Part shown: positions 11,380-22,479 of the stretch, piece by piece
How the letters are laid out: the number at the start of each line of letters is the position of its first letter
Numbering within the stretch: position 1 is the stretch's first letter
Assembly (NCBI GenBank): GCA_012845835.1
Contig: JABAKD010000021.1
Location: 5,408,477-5,472,476 of the forward strand
Origin: Undaria pinnatifida
Taxonomy: Eukaryota > Sar > Phaeophyceae > Laminariales > Alariaceae
Length of the DNA stretch: 64,000 nt
Reading direction: 5' to 3'
Notes under the pieces: generated by a model
Told to the model about the DNA's origin: nothing
What the model saw: only the letters and a program-made list of their open reading frames with translations
The model's database searches: none
Position numbers and translations under genes: made by a program

Positions 11380-11640
11380 CTATATGTACGGTATATTACC
11401 TGGTGTTTGCTCGGGCATTAGTCTAATGGGCTTCTTTTCTTTCGTATTCGGGACGGAGGCGACGATGACGGAATTGACACCACTGTCGCCAGAAGAAGAG
11501 TCCAGGTGATACATCATGATACCATACGACACACCACGCGGAGATTGCCCTCCAACTACCAAAGTAGGTCCCATTATGGTTGCTGCCCCCGTCGATGTTT
11601 GCTGGAATAGCGTAATCTCATATCCAGTGTTGCTAGTCAT
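11380..11640 (-). CDS. Hypothetical exon, 86 residues
   Basis: Minus-strand frame from an ATG at 11640, beginning MTSNTGYEITLFQQTSTG and continuing with a Gly/Ser-rich SSSGDSGVNS stretch and KEKKPIRLMPEQTPG. It reads like a real protein segment. A possible splice donor (CAGGTAAT) lies near 11400, which would end the exon after EQTPG. No family is recognised. A small MITE lies 100 bp upstream of the ATG on the minus strand. Confidence 0.32.
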   Translation of the reverse strand: MTSNTGYEITLFQQTSTGAATIMGPTLVVGGQSPRGVSYGIMMYHLDSSSGDSGVNSVIVASVPNTKEKKPIRLMPEQTPGNIPYI

Positions 11641-11743
11641 AGTTGCTGCCTGTTCCTTGTGCTTTCTGTCTCGTTTTCGCCGAGCCGTCCTGTTTCTCTC
11701 TTCATTTCCATTTTTAATTTGTTGTTTTCTTTTTCTCCTTTCA

Positions 11744-11862
11744 TATTACGCGAGACCCTAGTAAATAAGACCTACAGTGAACACAAAAACAAACTCCGGA
11801 GTATATTTTTATCCATCTTTACTAACGTTATTTGGTCCTGTTTACTATCGTCCTCCGTAATA
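11744..11862. mobile_element. Small MITE (family M3), copy 1
   Basis: Both ends are TA-TTACG...CCGTAA-TA, with inverted repeats of about 29 bp that include a TAGTAAATA word on the left and its complement TTTACTATCGTCCTCC on the right. The reverse complement matches the element at 57289-57398 almost throughout, including an AACACAAAAA interior. Length is 119 bp with a probable TA target duplication. It is too small to encode anything; the mobilising transposase is unknown. Confidence 0.75.
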
Positions 11863-12438
11863 GTAATATTTCCTGTTTTCCCTTCCTGTTTTATACTCCA
11901 ACTTGTCTCGTGTGGTTACTCGTATGTACCTGTCTTGTTCTCTGCCCGTGTGCTTATTGTAGTTGGCATTAAATTATGGTGTGTATCTGCTGTGTACCTC
12001 CTTTCTCTACGTATCGGTTTATTATCACAGAACTCGTCTACTTGGCCCATTTTCTCGTTGCGGTTAGCTGTGCATGGCCAAATCACTTTCCTGTTATTTC
12101 TTATGTCTATCTCTGTCATCTAGTTTGTGACCGCAGAGAGTCAGTCAGCGCTCTTCACATTGGGCTGATTTTGTACTCATTTACATCCAGCAAACCAGTG
12201 TCCGTGCCGATGCCTCACAAGAGAGAGACGAGCTTTTTTCAGTCACGACCGATCGATCACGAACTACGACACAAAGACACAAATTGCAAGTAGTGCAGCA
12301 AGGCTATTCCGCCATTCATTCAACGCCGAATCATCTGTGGTAGCAAGCAACAAGACGGATATACAAATTTCGCGGCAGGAGGGCGTGCTTACCCCGGATC
12401 TCAGTTATTTCTACCAGGGGAGAAGGAAAAAAAAAAAC
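11863..12438. other. Spacer with a short dispersed repeat
   Basis: The plus frame 11659-12123 is hydrophobic and Ser/Tyr-rich because of T-rich DNA and shows no family motif. At about 12187-12230 there is an ACATCCAGCA...GTGCCGATGCCTCA word pair also found at about 5466 and 58921, so a short repeat is dispersed here. Confidence 0.4.
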
Positions 12439-13227
12439 CAGGGTAGTCCTCGGGAAAATTCCCGAGGTAGTTTTCCCGTGCTGTACGTCGGTCCCGGAAC
12501 TCGGCGGAATACCGTCATATTTGGGCAAACCGTGTACCGCCGAAGGCGGTACCGTCAAAAATCGAAAAACCGTCAACCGTTTAAAAAGTACCGTCATTTT
12601 GCAGCACCGCCATAAACGTACCGTCAAATAAGCGAAGTACAGTTTCCCGTTTAGAAAAACCGTCATATTCAGAACCGTCAAAGATTGTAGGGTGATGGTT
12701 TTCATTGAATGTTTTCATGTTTTAGGTTTTATTGTTTTATTGTTTACAGTAGTAGTATTGTTTTAATGTCTTATTTTGGTGCTAAATGCCTAAATGTTGT
12801 TTCGCGTGAGGCTGGTGAGTTTGTCAGCTTGACGGTTCGACGATTAGTCTAGCCTCTATTCGTCCGTTCTATATAGGTATGCAGGAACATCAGCGGGGTG
12901 GTGCCGGCATGCTTGATCGCCGCCCGGCAGGTACTGTCAAGTATTTCGTCATTTCATTCGTAATTCTGTATTTCTCAGTGGCGGAACCGTCATATTTCAG
13001 TACCCTCAAAAAAGTACCGTCAAATATCGAAAAACCGTCTACCGTCTAGAAAATACCGTCACTTTTCGATACCGCCGAAAAGTACCGTCACATTCGCCGA
13101 TACCGTGTACCACCAAAAGTGGTACCGTGAGAAATCGAAATACCGTCAACCGTTTGAAAAGTACCGTCATTTCGCAATACCGTCCGATCTCGTACCGTAA
13201 AAAAAAACGGTACCGAGGACTACCCTG
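12439..13227. mobile_element. hAT-like non-autonomous element with ACCGTCA subrepeats
   Basis: The ends are perfect inverted repeats: CAGGGTAGTCCTCGG at 12439 and CCGAGGACTACCCTG ending at 13227. Termini starting CAGGG are usual for hAT transposons. The flanking 8 bp are AAAAAAAC on the left and GAAAAAAC on the right, a 7/8 match fitting the 8-bp duplication hAT elements make, though A-richness weakens this. Inside are many copies of TACCGTCA and ACCGTCAAAAATCGAAA-type words concentrated near both ends, like subterminal transposase-binding repeats. No transposase frame is present, so it would need a partner element. Confidence 0.75.
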
Positions 13228-13734
13228 GAAAAAACAAAGAGTGGGCATTGCACAAGGCATTAGCAAAATAAAAAGAAAGTTCGTAGGCACAGCAAGCCAA
13301 CTTGCCCATGCAATGCCAACCAGTAATGAGCACGCGGGCGAAGCAGAGAACATGAAAGGCGGATTACAGTAAACAGGCGGGCGGGGGGAAGATGATTATA
13401 GCCACTGTATATGGTACCGTGATCTAAGTCTAAAATCTTGATGTTATCATGATTCGCCCCAAGATTATTGGGTGACAAATGTTGGTTCTGACAAGTTCCA
13501 AGATCGGAAAATCCATCGAGAAGGAATTTTTTGTTCTGGTATCAGGTGGAGATCGGGACAGGTGGCCCTTCTTCTCCAGATGTTGTCTCGAGATTAGGAC
13601 GTAAGGTTACCCCCGCGCGCACACACGGAGAAGCAGAAATATTATCAAGAAAGTCATGGCAAACATCCAAAGGTGGATACGACGAAAGTAATGCTACTAG
13701 TAGAGTACAAGGAGAGCTTTGCACCCGCTAAATA
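13228..13734. other. Spacer with one weak ORF
   Basis: A 66-codon plus frame (13531-13731) contains GGPSSPDVVSRLGRKVTPAR but has no family match that I recognise. Nothing else is seen. Confidence 0.3.
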
Positions 13735-13974
13735 ACAAAAGCGAAAGAAAACTGAGTGAAAAGTCTACTCCCAACGAAGCATGCAAACTATGCCGCTAGT
13801 GGAGCTCGGCACACGCCAAAAGAACCAATGCCAGAAACAGCCATGATAGAAACCTTGGCCCACGCCAAAAGAAACAGCAACAGACGGTGAAGGCTACTGA
13901 ACAGAGCGTTAAACGGTAAAACCAGAAGTGGGAAGACCGGTGATCAACGTTGAAAACCTTCATCGAAAGACGAA

Positions 13975-14230
13975 GGCTACGGTAGGGGGGATACCCCCAT
14001 TTTCACTGGTGTGTTTGAGCCACTCGCACGAGTAGCTCTGTACCCTACGGATTAAGATGGTTTAGGCACTTGGTTTAACGCAGCTTAGATCACCTTTGCA
14101 TTGCGGATGGATTTCGTCAATGTAAAACATAAAGAAAACGTATAATTGCATAGGAACAAAGGGGTTACTCGCGCGAGTGACCCCTCGCAACTGAAATAAA
14201 AGGCCCAAAAGGGGACGCTCTACCGTAGCC
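13975..14230. mobile_element. MITE family M2, copy 1 (in satellite unit 1)
   Basis: The left end is GGCTACGGTAGGGGGGATAC and the right end CTCTACCGTAGCC, an imperfect terminal inverted repeat. Near each end is a palindromic ACTCGCACGAGT or ACTCGCGCGAGT word (about 14022 and 14169). Length is 256 bp with no ORF. It interrupts the satellite between a CATCGAAAGACGAA segment and its continuation. Confidence 0.78.
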
Positions 14231-14452
14231 TGGGTCGAAAGAAGCCCCCCAACGACATAGTCCAAAGCTAGGGAATAGATAAAAAAAATGAGCTAAAAAC
14301 CTTTGAAACACCGAACAAAACTATCGACAGTCAACCATACATAGGGGACGGAAAACACCGGTCGGCGAAGAAGGCGAAGGACAAGAACCTGTTGCTGGAC
14401 CTAGCTCAACAGCAACAAAACCTACACTCAACGAAGAAAGCAAAAATTATTA

Positions 14453-14714
14453 CCTACGGTAGGGGGGTGGATCCCATTTTTAGGGACCTTTTTGTGCGTG
14501 GCTCGGGGTCAGTTGCGCCAGTGACCGTCCTGTTCCTTGAGGTCATGGGCTTTCTTTCTGCTTATATTTTTTGATGTGAATCCTTCAAGGGACGGTTAGC
14601 TACGTTGCGCCAAACTGACCATCTAACATGTTGTGGTCGGCGAGGGACAGGGGCACTCGTGCGAGTATAGTGAACACCACGTAGTGAAAAGGGGGGGGGA
14701 ACCCCTACCGTGGC
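14453..14714. mobile_element. MITE family M2, copy 2 (in satellite unit 1)
   Basis: The left end is CCTACGGTAGGGGGGTGGAT and the right end GAACCCCTACCGTGGCC. CAGTTGCGCCAGTGAC lies near the left end and GCACTCGTGCGAGTATAG near the right, the diverged forms of the subterminal palindrome. It is a second, independent insertion into the same satellite unit as copy 1, 222 bp away. Confidence 0.75.
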
Positions 14715-15685
14715 CTTGCTCCAATCGGTTAGTGAACCTCGGCACACGCCAAACGTACCTATGCTAAAAACAACCACGAAAGGAACCTTGGCACACGCCA
14801 AGATGAGCAACTACAGTCCAGCCGGCGAAGGCTGCATGAGAAGAGCGTAAAACCGGCACGGAGGAAAACGTCGACGTAATTGGAATACTATTGTAGCTCA
14901 ATCGAAACAAAACAGCAGAGTTCAAACCAAGGAAATATATGGAGAACTACTAGCTAAAAAAAAAACTCGGTAAAACACTAGAAAAACCTACGACAGCAGC
15001 TGTGGGAAACGGAATACGCCAATCGACTAAAACTACGAGGACCAAGAAGAAGATGTTACTGCATAGACTAGCCCAACAGCCACAACAGTTTAAACCAAAC
15101 GCAGGATGCAGACTAACCAGCTAGTGGATATTGGCACACGCCGAAAGCACGTACGCCAAAAATAAACACGATAGGAACTTTGGCACACGCCGAAGTTAAC
15201 AACAGACGATCAGGGCTAGCAGAACGTAAAACCGGTACTGGGAAGAGTGGCGACGTACGCTGAAAACCTTAATCGAAATAATGCAACAACAGAGTTTCAA
15301 TCATGGGAAATATGGAGAACTATTACGAAGCTACACTTATTTGAAACGCTCGGAAAAAAAACAACCACACACAGCATATGTGGAAAATAGAAGACGCCGA
15401 TGGACCAAGACGAGGAAGGAGAAGAAGCTACATTTAACACTGGACTTAGCCCAACAGCAAAAATGATCTAAACCCAACGAAGAATGGAAACAAATCAGCT
15501 CGTGGACCTCAGCACACGCCAAACGCACACATGCCAAAATAAACCAGGATTAAAACTTTGATACACGCCGAAAAAGGCAACTTGAGCGTAAAGCTGGTAC
15601 GGGGACGACCGTCGACGTACGCTGAAAAACTTAATCAAAAGAAGTACGTGAGCTGACGTCTCGCCTCCCTGCACCGCATGCTCTT

Positions 15686-16558
15686 TTATGCCTTCGCGGC
15701 GAGGCCGATGTTCATGTTTGACAGCAGCAGCGCTGTCGAACCTTCACCCGAGTGCTCCGCTGGGGTGTTAAAATGGCGGCGTACATGCACCTCCACCATT
15801 TTCCGCACCTTCTCCAACTCCGAGCGCAACTTAACGACCCTCTGCTTGCATACGGGTGGAGCCCCATCCATCGCATACTCGAGGTTCTCCATGCAGGCGG
15901 CTACGAAGGTAGAGCAGTGAATCTCAGCGGCCATGGCCCTCGGCATCTCTCCCAATGCCACGGGGAAAAAACAATCATCGCCCGCGAAGTCAGACATGGT
16001 CTTTACGTGTTTTGACGTAGCGTCGGAGACGTGGTCACGGAATCGAGCACGATCGCCACTAATCCTGTGTTTAATCTCGACGAGACGTTAAAGCCGCCGC
16101 GGGCGATGAGCAATTTTGGCCCTTCGTTTGCCCGCCGGAGGTCAGCCGCCTTGTTGGCCTTTTCCTTCACGCCTGCAGTGATCGTAGCCGGCTGCAGTTC
16201 TTCTTTTGGTGCGGATGCCATGCTGTGGGTGCCGTCTACGAGCTGGAGGGCCGCCTGCTCAGGCGATTTTGCCCGCTGCGCCTGTTGGCGCTGGTGGAGC
16301 TGCAGGCAGGTGTGCTTGAATGTTCTCGACGTTCGTCGAGCGGGCTGTGATCGCCTGTTGACTCGCCAGCCACTCCTTCAGTAAGTCCACGATTGCTTGG
16401 TCATCCGCGGTGACGCCCGTCGGGCCCACGCCGTTGCATTGAGCGGCGGCCTGCGCAGGGTCGACTGCAGCGTCCACTCGCACCTCCTCCACCTCGTTAT
16501 TCCCGTATCCCTCTCCGACTCGCCCTCCCGAGTTGGCCTCTGTCATGCCTTGTGTCAA
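15686..16558 (-). pseudogene. Frameshifted gag-like or element protein remnant
   Basis: Three minus-strand segments follow one another in changing frames. The first, 16558-16259, begins MTQGMTEANSGGRV and carries TADDQAIVDLLKEWLASQQA. The second, 16221-16003, carries VKEKANKAADLRRANEGPK. The third, 15997-15686, carries AGDDCFFPVALGEMP, AAEIHCSTFVAACMENL and a charged helix KQRVVKLRSELEKVRKMV. All three have coherent, mostly helical composition, suggesting one original protein of about 280 residues broken by two frameshifts. I do not recognise the family; the Ala/Gln-rich start and helical body fit a structural (gag-like) protein. A diverged M2 MITE lies just upstream of its start. Confidence 0.45.
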
Positions 16559-16794
16559 TCAAATTCTAATGGGCACGCAACTGACTCCTTTCAATCGTAC
16601 GACACTACGCGATATCGCTCCACTACGCTCAAGGCGACCGTTTCTGGCAAGCACGACAGCTTTTCTGTCAGCGCTTTCGTCTCTCGAGCCGGTCGGCAAG
16701 AACTTCGTCTGTTAAATCCAAACCCGTGCTATGCCTCCACAAACACCACTTTCCTACGTAACGTTTACATTTTACCATAGACCAACGCTTCGCT

Positions 16795-17047
16795 AGAGGC
16801 GGTCCCTTTCAAGGGATTATTTTTCATTGGCTCTGGCTCACTTCCGCGAGTGTCTCCCCCGTTCCATGCGGTCATAGGCTTTCGTGCAGGATTAACGTTT
16901 GTTATGAATCCCCAAAGTCATGGTTAGCTATATATGCTGTGCCAAAGGAGTCGCCTAACTTGTTTTTGTCGGTGAGCTACAGAGTCACTCGTGGAAGTGG
17001 CTCAGCCTCGGTAGCGAAACTTTGGGGGGGTATCGCCTACTGTATCC
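16795..17047. mobile_element. MITE family M2, diverged copy 3
   Basis: The right end (reverse complement GGATACAGTAGGCGATACCC) matches the M2 terminus. Subterminal TCACTTCCGCGAGTG and TCACTCGTGGAAGTG words take the place of the palindromes. The left end near 16795 is degraded. Length of about 253 bp agrees with the family. Confidence 0.55.
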
Positions 17048-17700
17048 TTGATCCATACACTGTTTGGAAACATGCCCTGCCGGCGTCTTGATCCTTAGGC
17101 GGCGAAACGAATGTCAGGAACATCTGCGACCTAGATCAAGGTGCCATAAACATTGGCCTCAGGAACAAAGCAAAGCCAAACAAATATCAATCGAAAAAAA
17201 AAAATGAATACGGCACGACAGACAGACAGCAAGTATTAATACCAACCCAACAAATGACACGATCCAACAAACATCGGGGGCTGGAACCATATCGGGTTTC
17301 GACTGACGCTACTCTACATGCACTATTAAGAGCATTCCCGTATGACATATATTGTCGTTTTTGGGACATCAGCTCTAGTCACAAGGCATGAGTGCGTGAT
17401 CACAGAAATGCGCTGGAACCCTAGGAAGTAAAAACAATTCCAATGAATCAAATCCTCAGCCGGGATATACTACGCGTTCCCACCCAACCCAAGCGAGACG
17501 ACGAAGCCGCACAAACAGGGGAACTGGAAATTGATCAAAATGCAAATTTCACTAATATGGCCAGAAGTGTTCATCACTCAACTGCGGCATCAAGTCCCCC
17601 CCGGTCCCACAACTAACCAACCCGTGGCTATTGATTACAGCGATGGCTGCCAAGGGTACTGCCTGCACCGTACGAACCGCACGGTAGTCGTGAGCACAGA
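17048..17700. other. Spacer, nothing recognised
   Basis: Mixed-composition DNA with only short frames and no motif. Confidence 0.35.
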
Positions 17701-17715
17701 GGAACATGCCTTCTG

Positions 17716-18300
17716 TCAGTAGTGCTGTGTCAGAATGACAACCCGCGGGCATGTAGGGAAAAATATAAATGTTTCGGTGCAATTTCTGCGTCGCCGGCGT
17801 GAACCATGCCCCACACGGCCCTCTGTACTTACCCTTCTTCTTCCACCGTCCGAAGCGGCCTTTCTTCGCAGCCGCAAGGCAGTCACGTTTTGAGGGTCGG
17901 AGTTATTTTCTGCGGTGGCATTGATTGATCGGTGCTTGATGCGGCCGCCGTCCCTGCTCCCCGCCAAAGTATCGAAGGCGTAGACGACTTTCTCGGCTCT
18001 GTGTCAACTGTTTTTTGGGGGGGAGACAACGAAGACAATACTCGTAGGACTGTTATGATATCGTCTCCTCCATGTCGCTGAGGCGCAGCCGAAGGTCGTC
18101 CAATAAGCTAAAAACGTCGGTGGTATCACCGCCGAACTTCGTATTCTTGGTACGGAAATCTTGCCGGCACGCATGTAGGGCTCCAATCTTCTTGTCGTCA
18201 AAGTCATTATTTCGGCGCCGTCCACGCGGCAGCCCTGTCGCCCAAGGAAGTGGGGGCCTTTCCCTCGTAGGCTCTAGCGAGAATATTCGCAGACCCTTAG
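17716..18300 (-). pseudogene. Decayed helical protein remnant (gag-like)
   Basis: On the minus strand a frame spanning about 18215-18058 reads DFDDKKIGALHACRQDF then RTKNTKFGGDTTDVFSLL then DDLRLRLSDMEETI and ends at a stop. A second frame (17967-17716) continues with AGSRDGGRIKHRSINAT and a basic RRRRN stretch. The first part is strongly protein-like and helical, the second low-complexity and basic. It may be the N-terminal part of the same kind of element protein as at 15.7-16.6 kb. No family is recognised. Confidence 0.35.
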
Positions 18301-19180
18301 GTCGCCAAGAAAAAGATGGGGGAAAGGCCGTTGTTGGTCTACTTCCTATCCGCGGCGTTGACGGCGTTGCCCGTTGTCTTCAAGACAAGGTCCCCTGTCG
18401 AGCACCCGGAGCATTTCCGGCGTGGAAACGTCAATTATCAGTTGCCTGGTGGACCTTCGACCCCTACTCGCGGCAGTTGGTCTGTCGATCGAACTTCATG
18501 AAGACATACAATACGCAGGTGAATCGAGAAGTCGACGATCCATCTCTACCCGACTCTGCACCCCACCCCAGAATTTAAATTGGTGCTTCACGCTGGGTGC
18601 GCAGGCTTCGCACGGGTGTAGTGCCCCGAGCACCTGCAGTACTCGACGTGCTAAATACCTATGAAGGGAGATTATAGCGTTAACGTCTGCGCAAAAGAAT
18701 ATATGGGAATCCATGCTTAGCCAAAATCCATGTATTTTGCTATTAATATGTGTCCTGTACTCTATTACTCCAATTTGTAGTGGAACTCCATCATACGCAA
18801 TAGCCCGAAACCAACTAAACCTTTTGGGTGGAAACAAGAAAGGACCCCATCACGAACGCGCGTCGAAAAAAGACTGAGTCGATAACGTACCAACCTGCGG
18901 CGCCTGAAACACCGGCTCCCTGAATTGATGCCAATCGAAACACCAGTGCGAACAGCCGCATTTTTGCCAGGGAAGAGTAACGGGGGACCGAGGCGTCGCG
19001 GGCTCGGCCGCTAGACCTCCCCTGCCGGCCGCGAGGGGTGCCGCGTGCGTGGGGGCTCGGTGTCAGGGTGATATACCGAGGTGTTCCTACGCCTGGGGCG
19101 AGGCCCCGAGAGGGAAAACACTTTTGACCAGTTGGTCGAGTAAAATGTTCAGCATATTTTTGGGTCTGCAGCTGTATCAA
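18301..19180. other. Region of broken frames
   Basis: A plus frame (18072-18578) and minus frames (18837-18496 and 19180-18815) overlap. The last contains MRLFALVFRLASIQGAGVSG, which could be a signal-peptide-like start, but it also fits random hydrophobic translation. No supported gene. Confidence 0.25.
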
Positions 19181-21200
19181 CCACAGGACCTAGCGCAACA
19201 AGTTATTGTTACAGGCCTACAATACAGCACATATTTTAGAAATAAGGCGCGAAGAAGCCAGGCTGATATTTACCAAAAAGAAAGAAACCCGATAGCTTTC
19301 GTACCGAAGTTAGTATAGCCCACACTGTCTCACCTGAGGAAACCCGCCTCGTTAATTGTTTCTGAGTCCTGTACTGCTGTGTGTGTGAGCTCCAATTTTG
19401 GAAGGCCTGTTAGAAGAGCACGTTAAGCTGGAAACAAGCAACAAGAGGGAAACGGGACGGGAAGAAGGTACGTTCCGAAAAGCTTTTGACAACACCGAGC
19501 TGTCTAGAACAGGAGACACAGGAAAACATTATCCGCACCCGTTCTGTGTGGAGGTCAAATATGTCAAGAAAAGGCGACGTTGTTGGTTTCCAGTTGTTGG
19601 GCGGGTTGTACGTTTCATAATCCTCATCGGCGTGAGCTTTTGACTTCGACAAAACCACCCTCTTCCGGCCGACAGCTAGAAGGGTATTAGAGGTAGAAAC
19701 AACATCTCTTTGCCGACCATTGAGCTGGCCAGAACACAACACACGAGACGAAACAAAACCCCACGCGGTTGGTGGGGGGTGATCTGGGCAGTAACAGAGC
19801 GATCCTGCTGATGTTCAGCAGTGGCGAGCTCGGTGGCTACCGTAATCGGTAGCATTTTTGTCAGACCTCTTTTAAAAATAAATATCCCTGCGCTCTAAAA
19901 TAAATACCCGGTGAAGGCCAGTTTTCAGATCTAAACAGCACCCGGGCTGACCAGACACGGCACACAAGACACAAGACACGCCCTATTCGCTTGCTGCTGT
20001 GGCGACATAAGTTGCAAGAACAACGTGCTTACAAGCTTGGGAAGCGTGCGGTGAATTAGTTGTCGAATTCACTTGCGCCATCGGCTCAGATCATCACATC
20101 ACAATCTGATTGTGACAACGAGCGCCTGCTCTCGTGCGTTGTACTTGGATTTACATTACTACTCCGGTTGTTTCCGGACCGATTTCAACTGGAAAATAAT
20201 TTGTTGACAGTACTGTTCGGGACCTAGCTGATCTGTTTTGGTCTGGTAAAAAGGAGACGCAAATCAACTCGGCACGTACAGGAAAACACTCATCTTCTAC
20301 GGGTTCCATCCGCAGCTACGAACGTTCATCACTTTATCCGCTTTACCGAACAACGGGCGGAACACAACAAGTACGAGTAGTCTAACCCCGGACTTCGAAC
20401 CCCGCATATTGAAATACGCACTCTGCAGTCCATCATAATATGTATATTTGATTCGTGGTCACTATTATGAGTAAACTATGTACCTCAGTCTAGATGCAGA
20501 GAAATATCATGTGCGTCCCGTCGGTATGCTCTATATTCTAGTTGTTACTAACTTCCCACCATAATTATCGGGGAACGTCGCAGGGATTGTTTCAAGGAAA
20601 TTTACATAGAACGGTTATCGGTAAATACAACAACCAGTACAGTACATCTGCCCGTAACATGGGCATTGTGCCGTATTGATCAGGTGACGGTCAGCCCTAC
20701 CTCGATCACTCCCTATACGTCCTTCCCTCTTCTCGCAAATCCTTACTTCTCATTCGTTTCCATGTTTCTGCCACATACGCGCGACTTGAAAACTATATTA
20801 CGTCGTCTCTATTGTTAGTCACCCTAACAGACACTTTAGTGCCACCTCTGCAACCCTAGCACTGAGACAGAGCGTCGAAAGGTGTCACTGATTCAGGTTA
20901 TGAGCCTCGCGCATTGATCCATTTATTAACTGGCACCACGCAACGACGTCCCGCTGAGTTCCCCAAGCGTTTCCGAGAAGCTCGAAGAAGGATCTGCATT
21001 TCATCTGGTGTGGACGAGTTTTGAAATTTTCTCAAAGGAGCAAGGTCAAGCTCGACACAGCAGGGGCATCGCATCTTCTAATACACTCCAAGAAGCAGCA
21101 GCAGTCCACAAGTGGTCCCCCACACCATACCCGGCGCAATACGACCGGTATGGCCCCTGCGCTTTCTACATTTCGAGCTAGTGGGTACAAAACCGCCTGA
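19181..21200. other. 2-kb stretch without a supported gene
   Basis: A minus frame at 19742-19410 (110 codons) reads plausibly in its middle (ADEDYETYNPPNNWKPTTSP) but has no family or splice support. From 19743 to 21200 no frame of 60 codons occurs on either strand, and I see no repeat or RNA gene. It may contain the decayed 5' flank of the Ty3/gypsy remnant to its right. Confidence 0.35.
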
Positions 21201-21207
21201 ATAAGCG

Positions 21208-22479
21208 GTGGATACGGACACCGAACCTGTTGCGCCTCAAGCGTTTGCGCAGAATGAAGATGATTCCTATGTGTACATTCGCATGCCGCGGGAGAACGTG
21301 GGGTCAGTGGATGCCGGACTCAGCGAGACGGTGCAGCACCACGTTTCCATTGAACGCCCGGCCACGCATTGCAACGCCAGCTCGTCAATCCGTTCCGGTG
21401 CAGCTGCCGGCACCCGCGTCGCAGCAGTGGATTGGTGATTTCAGCACCATTTCGTACGCGTGTGTCTCGGCCTAGCAGCTTGGTGAGTGTGGTGATACGA
21501 ACGTCGATGCGGTGGACAACGAACTGCTTCAGAAGGCCTCGTGTAGCTTTTCGGCGGGGGTCTTGAGGTTCCCGATTCATCCGCGGTTGTTGAGCGTTTT
21601 TGGATTATGGTGCAGAGATTACAGAATTGTCGGAGGATCTAGTGGAAATTCTGCGGGGACAGCCGGGGATGACGAAAACCACGTTAACGTAGACCTCTGT
21701 TTTAATGTTGATGCGCCACCGTGTCCGCTGCATATATCGATGTAAACTCTATGGAGATCAGTCCGGTATACGATGCCCTGCAACGTGCTCTCTGGGACGG
21801 CAACAGAGTTATCATCAGGCAGAAAGGTTGAAAGATAAACTTGACATCGACGTCATGGAGCAGCTCAAGGCAGCTGTACTGAAGGCAAACGAGGGTCAAA
21901 ATAACGCTAGGATGGAGCTTCCCCCTCGTGCTCTGCGGATGGAATCCAACGTTGGTGCTTCACGGAGCGCGGCGATAGCTGCCACGGCATTCGGGGCGGG
22001 AGGCGACGCGCCAGGTGACGTGGACGATGTCGTTATCCTGACGATGCTGTCCCAACGACCCACCATGTTCCAGGGTTCCCAGGTCGAGTCGCAGGGTCGT
22101 GTGGGCGCGTTGACGACAGCGATCGATGACGCTATTGGCCATGGTTTACCGCCGGAAAGTGTCAAGATTCTGCGCGATATTGGTTTTAGCGCGGACCTCG
22201 ATGTCGTCCGTCGGGCGCTGTTGGGCGATCCACATGCCCGCGACCAGACCTGCAGGGGGGGCCTGCTGTCGCGTTCGGTGACTCGGCGAGGAGATCCGGT
22301 ACGCGTGCACGTCAGCGTCAAGTATGCGCAGGTGCTTTTCGCTGGGAGCGATTTTTTTCCGAAAAAGGAGGTTGTGGTTGGTGTGCAGGCGGACGCTGCG
22401 GGGTGCGGACCCACACTAGATACGGCGTCGGAGGTGGCTTCGCTAGATTCACAAGGGGTGTACCAGGTGGGGGACCAAG
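21208..22479 (+). pseudogene. Ty3/gypsy gag-pol remnant, region before integrase, RT deleted
   Basis: The frame at 21705-22676 contains ERLKDKLDIDVMEQLKAAV (about 21825), then HGLPPESVKILRDIGFSADL and DVVRRALLGDPHARDQ (about 22140-22245). The last segment resembles the stretch just before the RT palm domain of stramenopile Ty3/gypsy elements. After about 60 diverged residues the frame passes straight into the integrase zinc-binding start, so RT and RNase H (normally about 450 residues) are missing. Upstream frames at 21208-21745 may be gag or protease remnants but carry no diagnostic motif. The element is non-functional. Confidence 0.6.

Larger units (their letters stand above)
13735..15645 (+). 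repeat. Satellite array, four units of about 385 bp, first unit disrupted by two MITEs
   Basis: The phrase GCACACGCC preceded by a GCTAGTGGA-type lead recurs at 13809, 14742, 15134 and 15512. Each unit repeats a second CACGCC about 50-60 bp later, a GCGTAAAACCGGTAC-type block, and an AGCCCAACAGCA or AGCTCAACAGCA block before the next unit. Spacings are 392 and 378 bp for the last pairs. The first spacing of 933 bp shrinks to about 415 bp once the two MITEs at 13975 and 14453 are subtracted, so it is one unit with two insertions. The fourth unit is truncated near 15645. No coding potential. Confidence 0.8.

Noticed and set aside
11659-12123. 154-codon hydrophobic plus frame, candidate membrane protein
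   Set aside because: It starts outside and runs through the M3 MITE. Hydrophobicity comes from T-rich DNA and no family pattern is seen.
16031-16384. 117-codon plus frame
   Set aside because: It is opposite the minus-strand gag-like remnant, which has the coherent helical composition.
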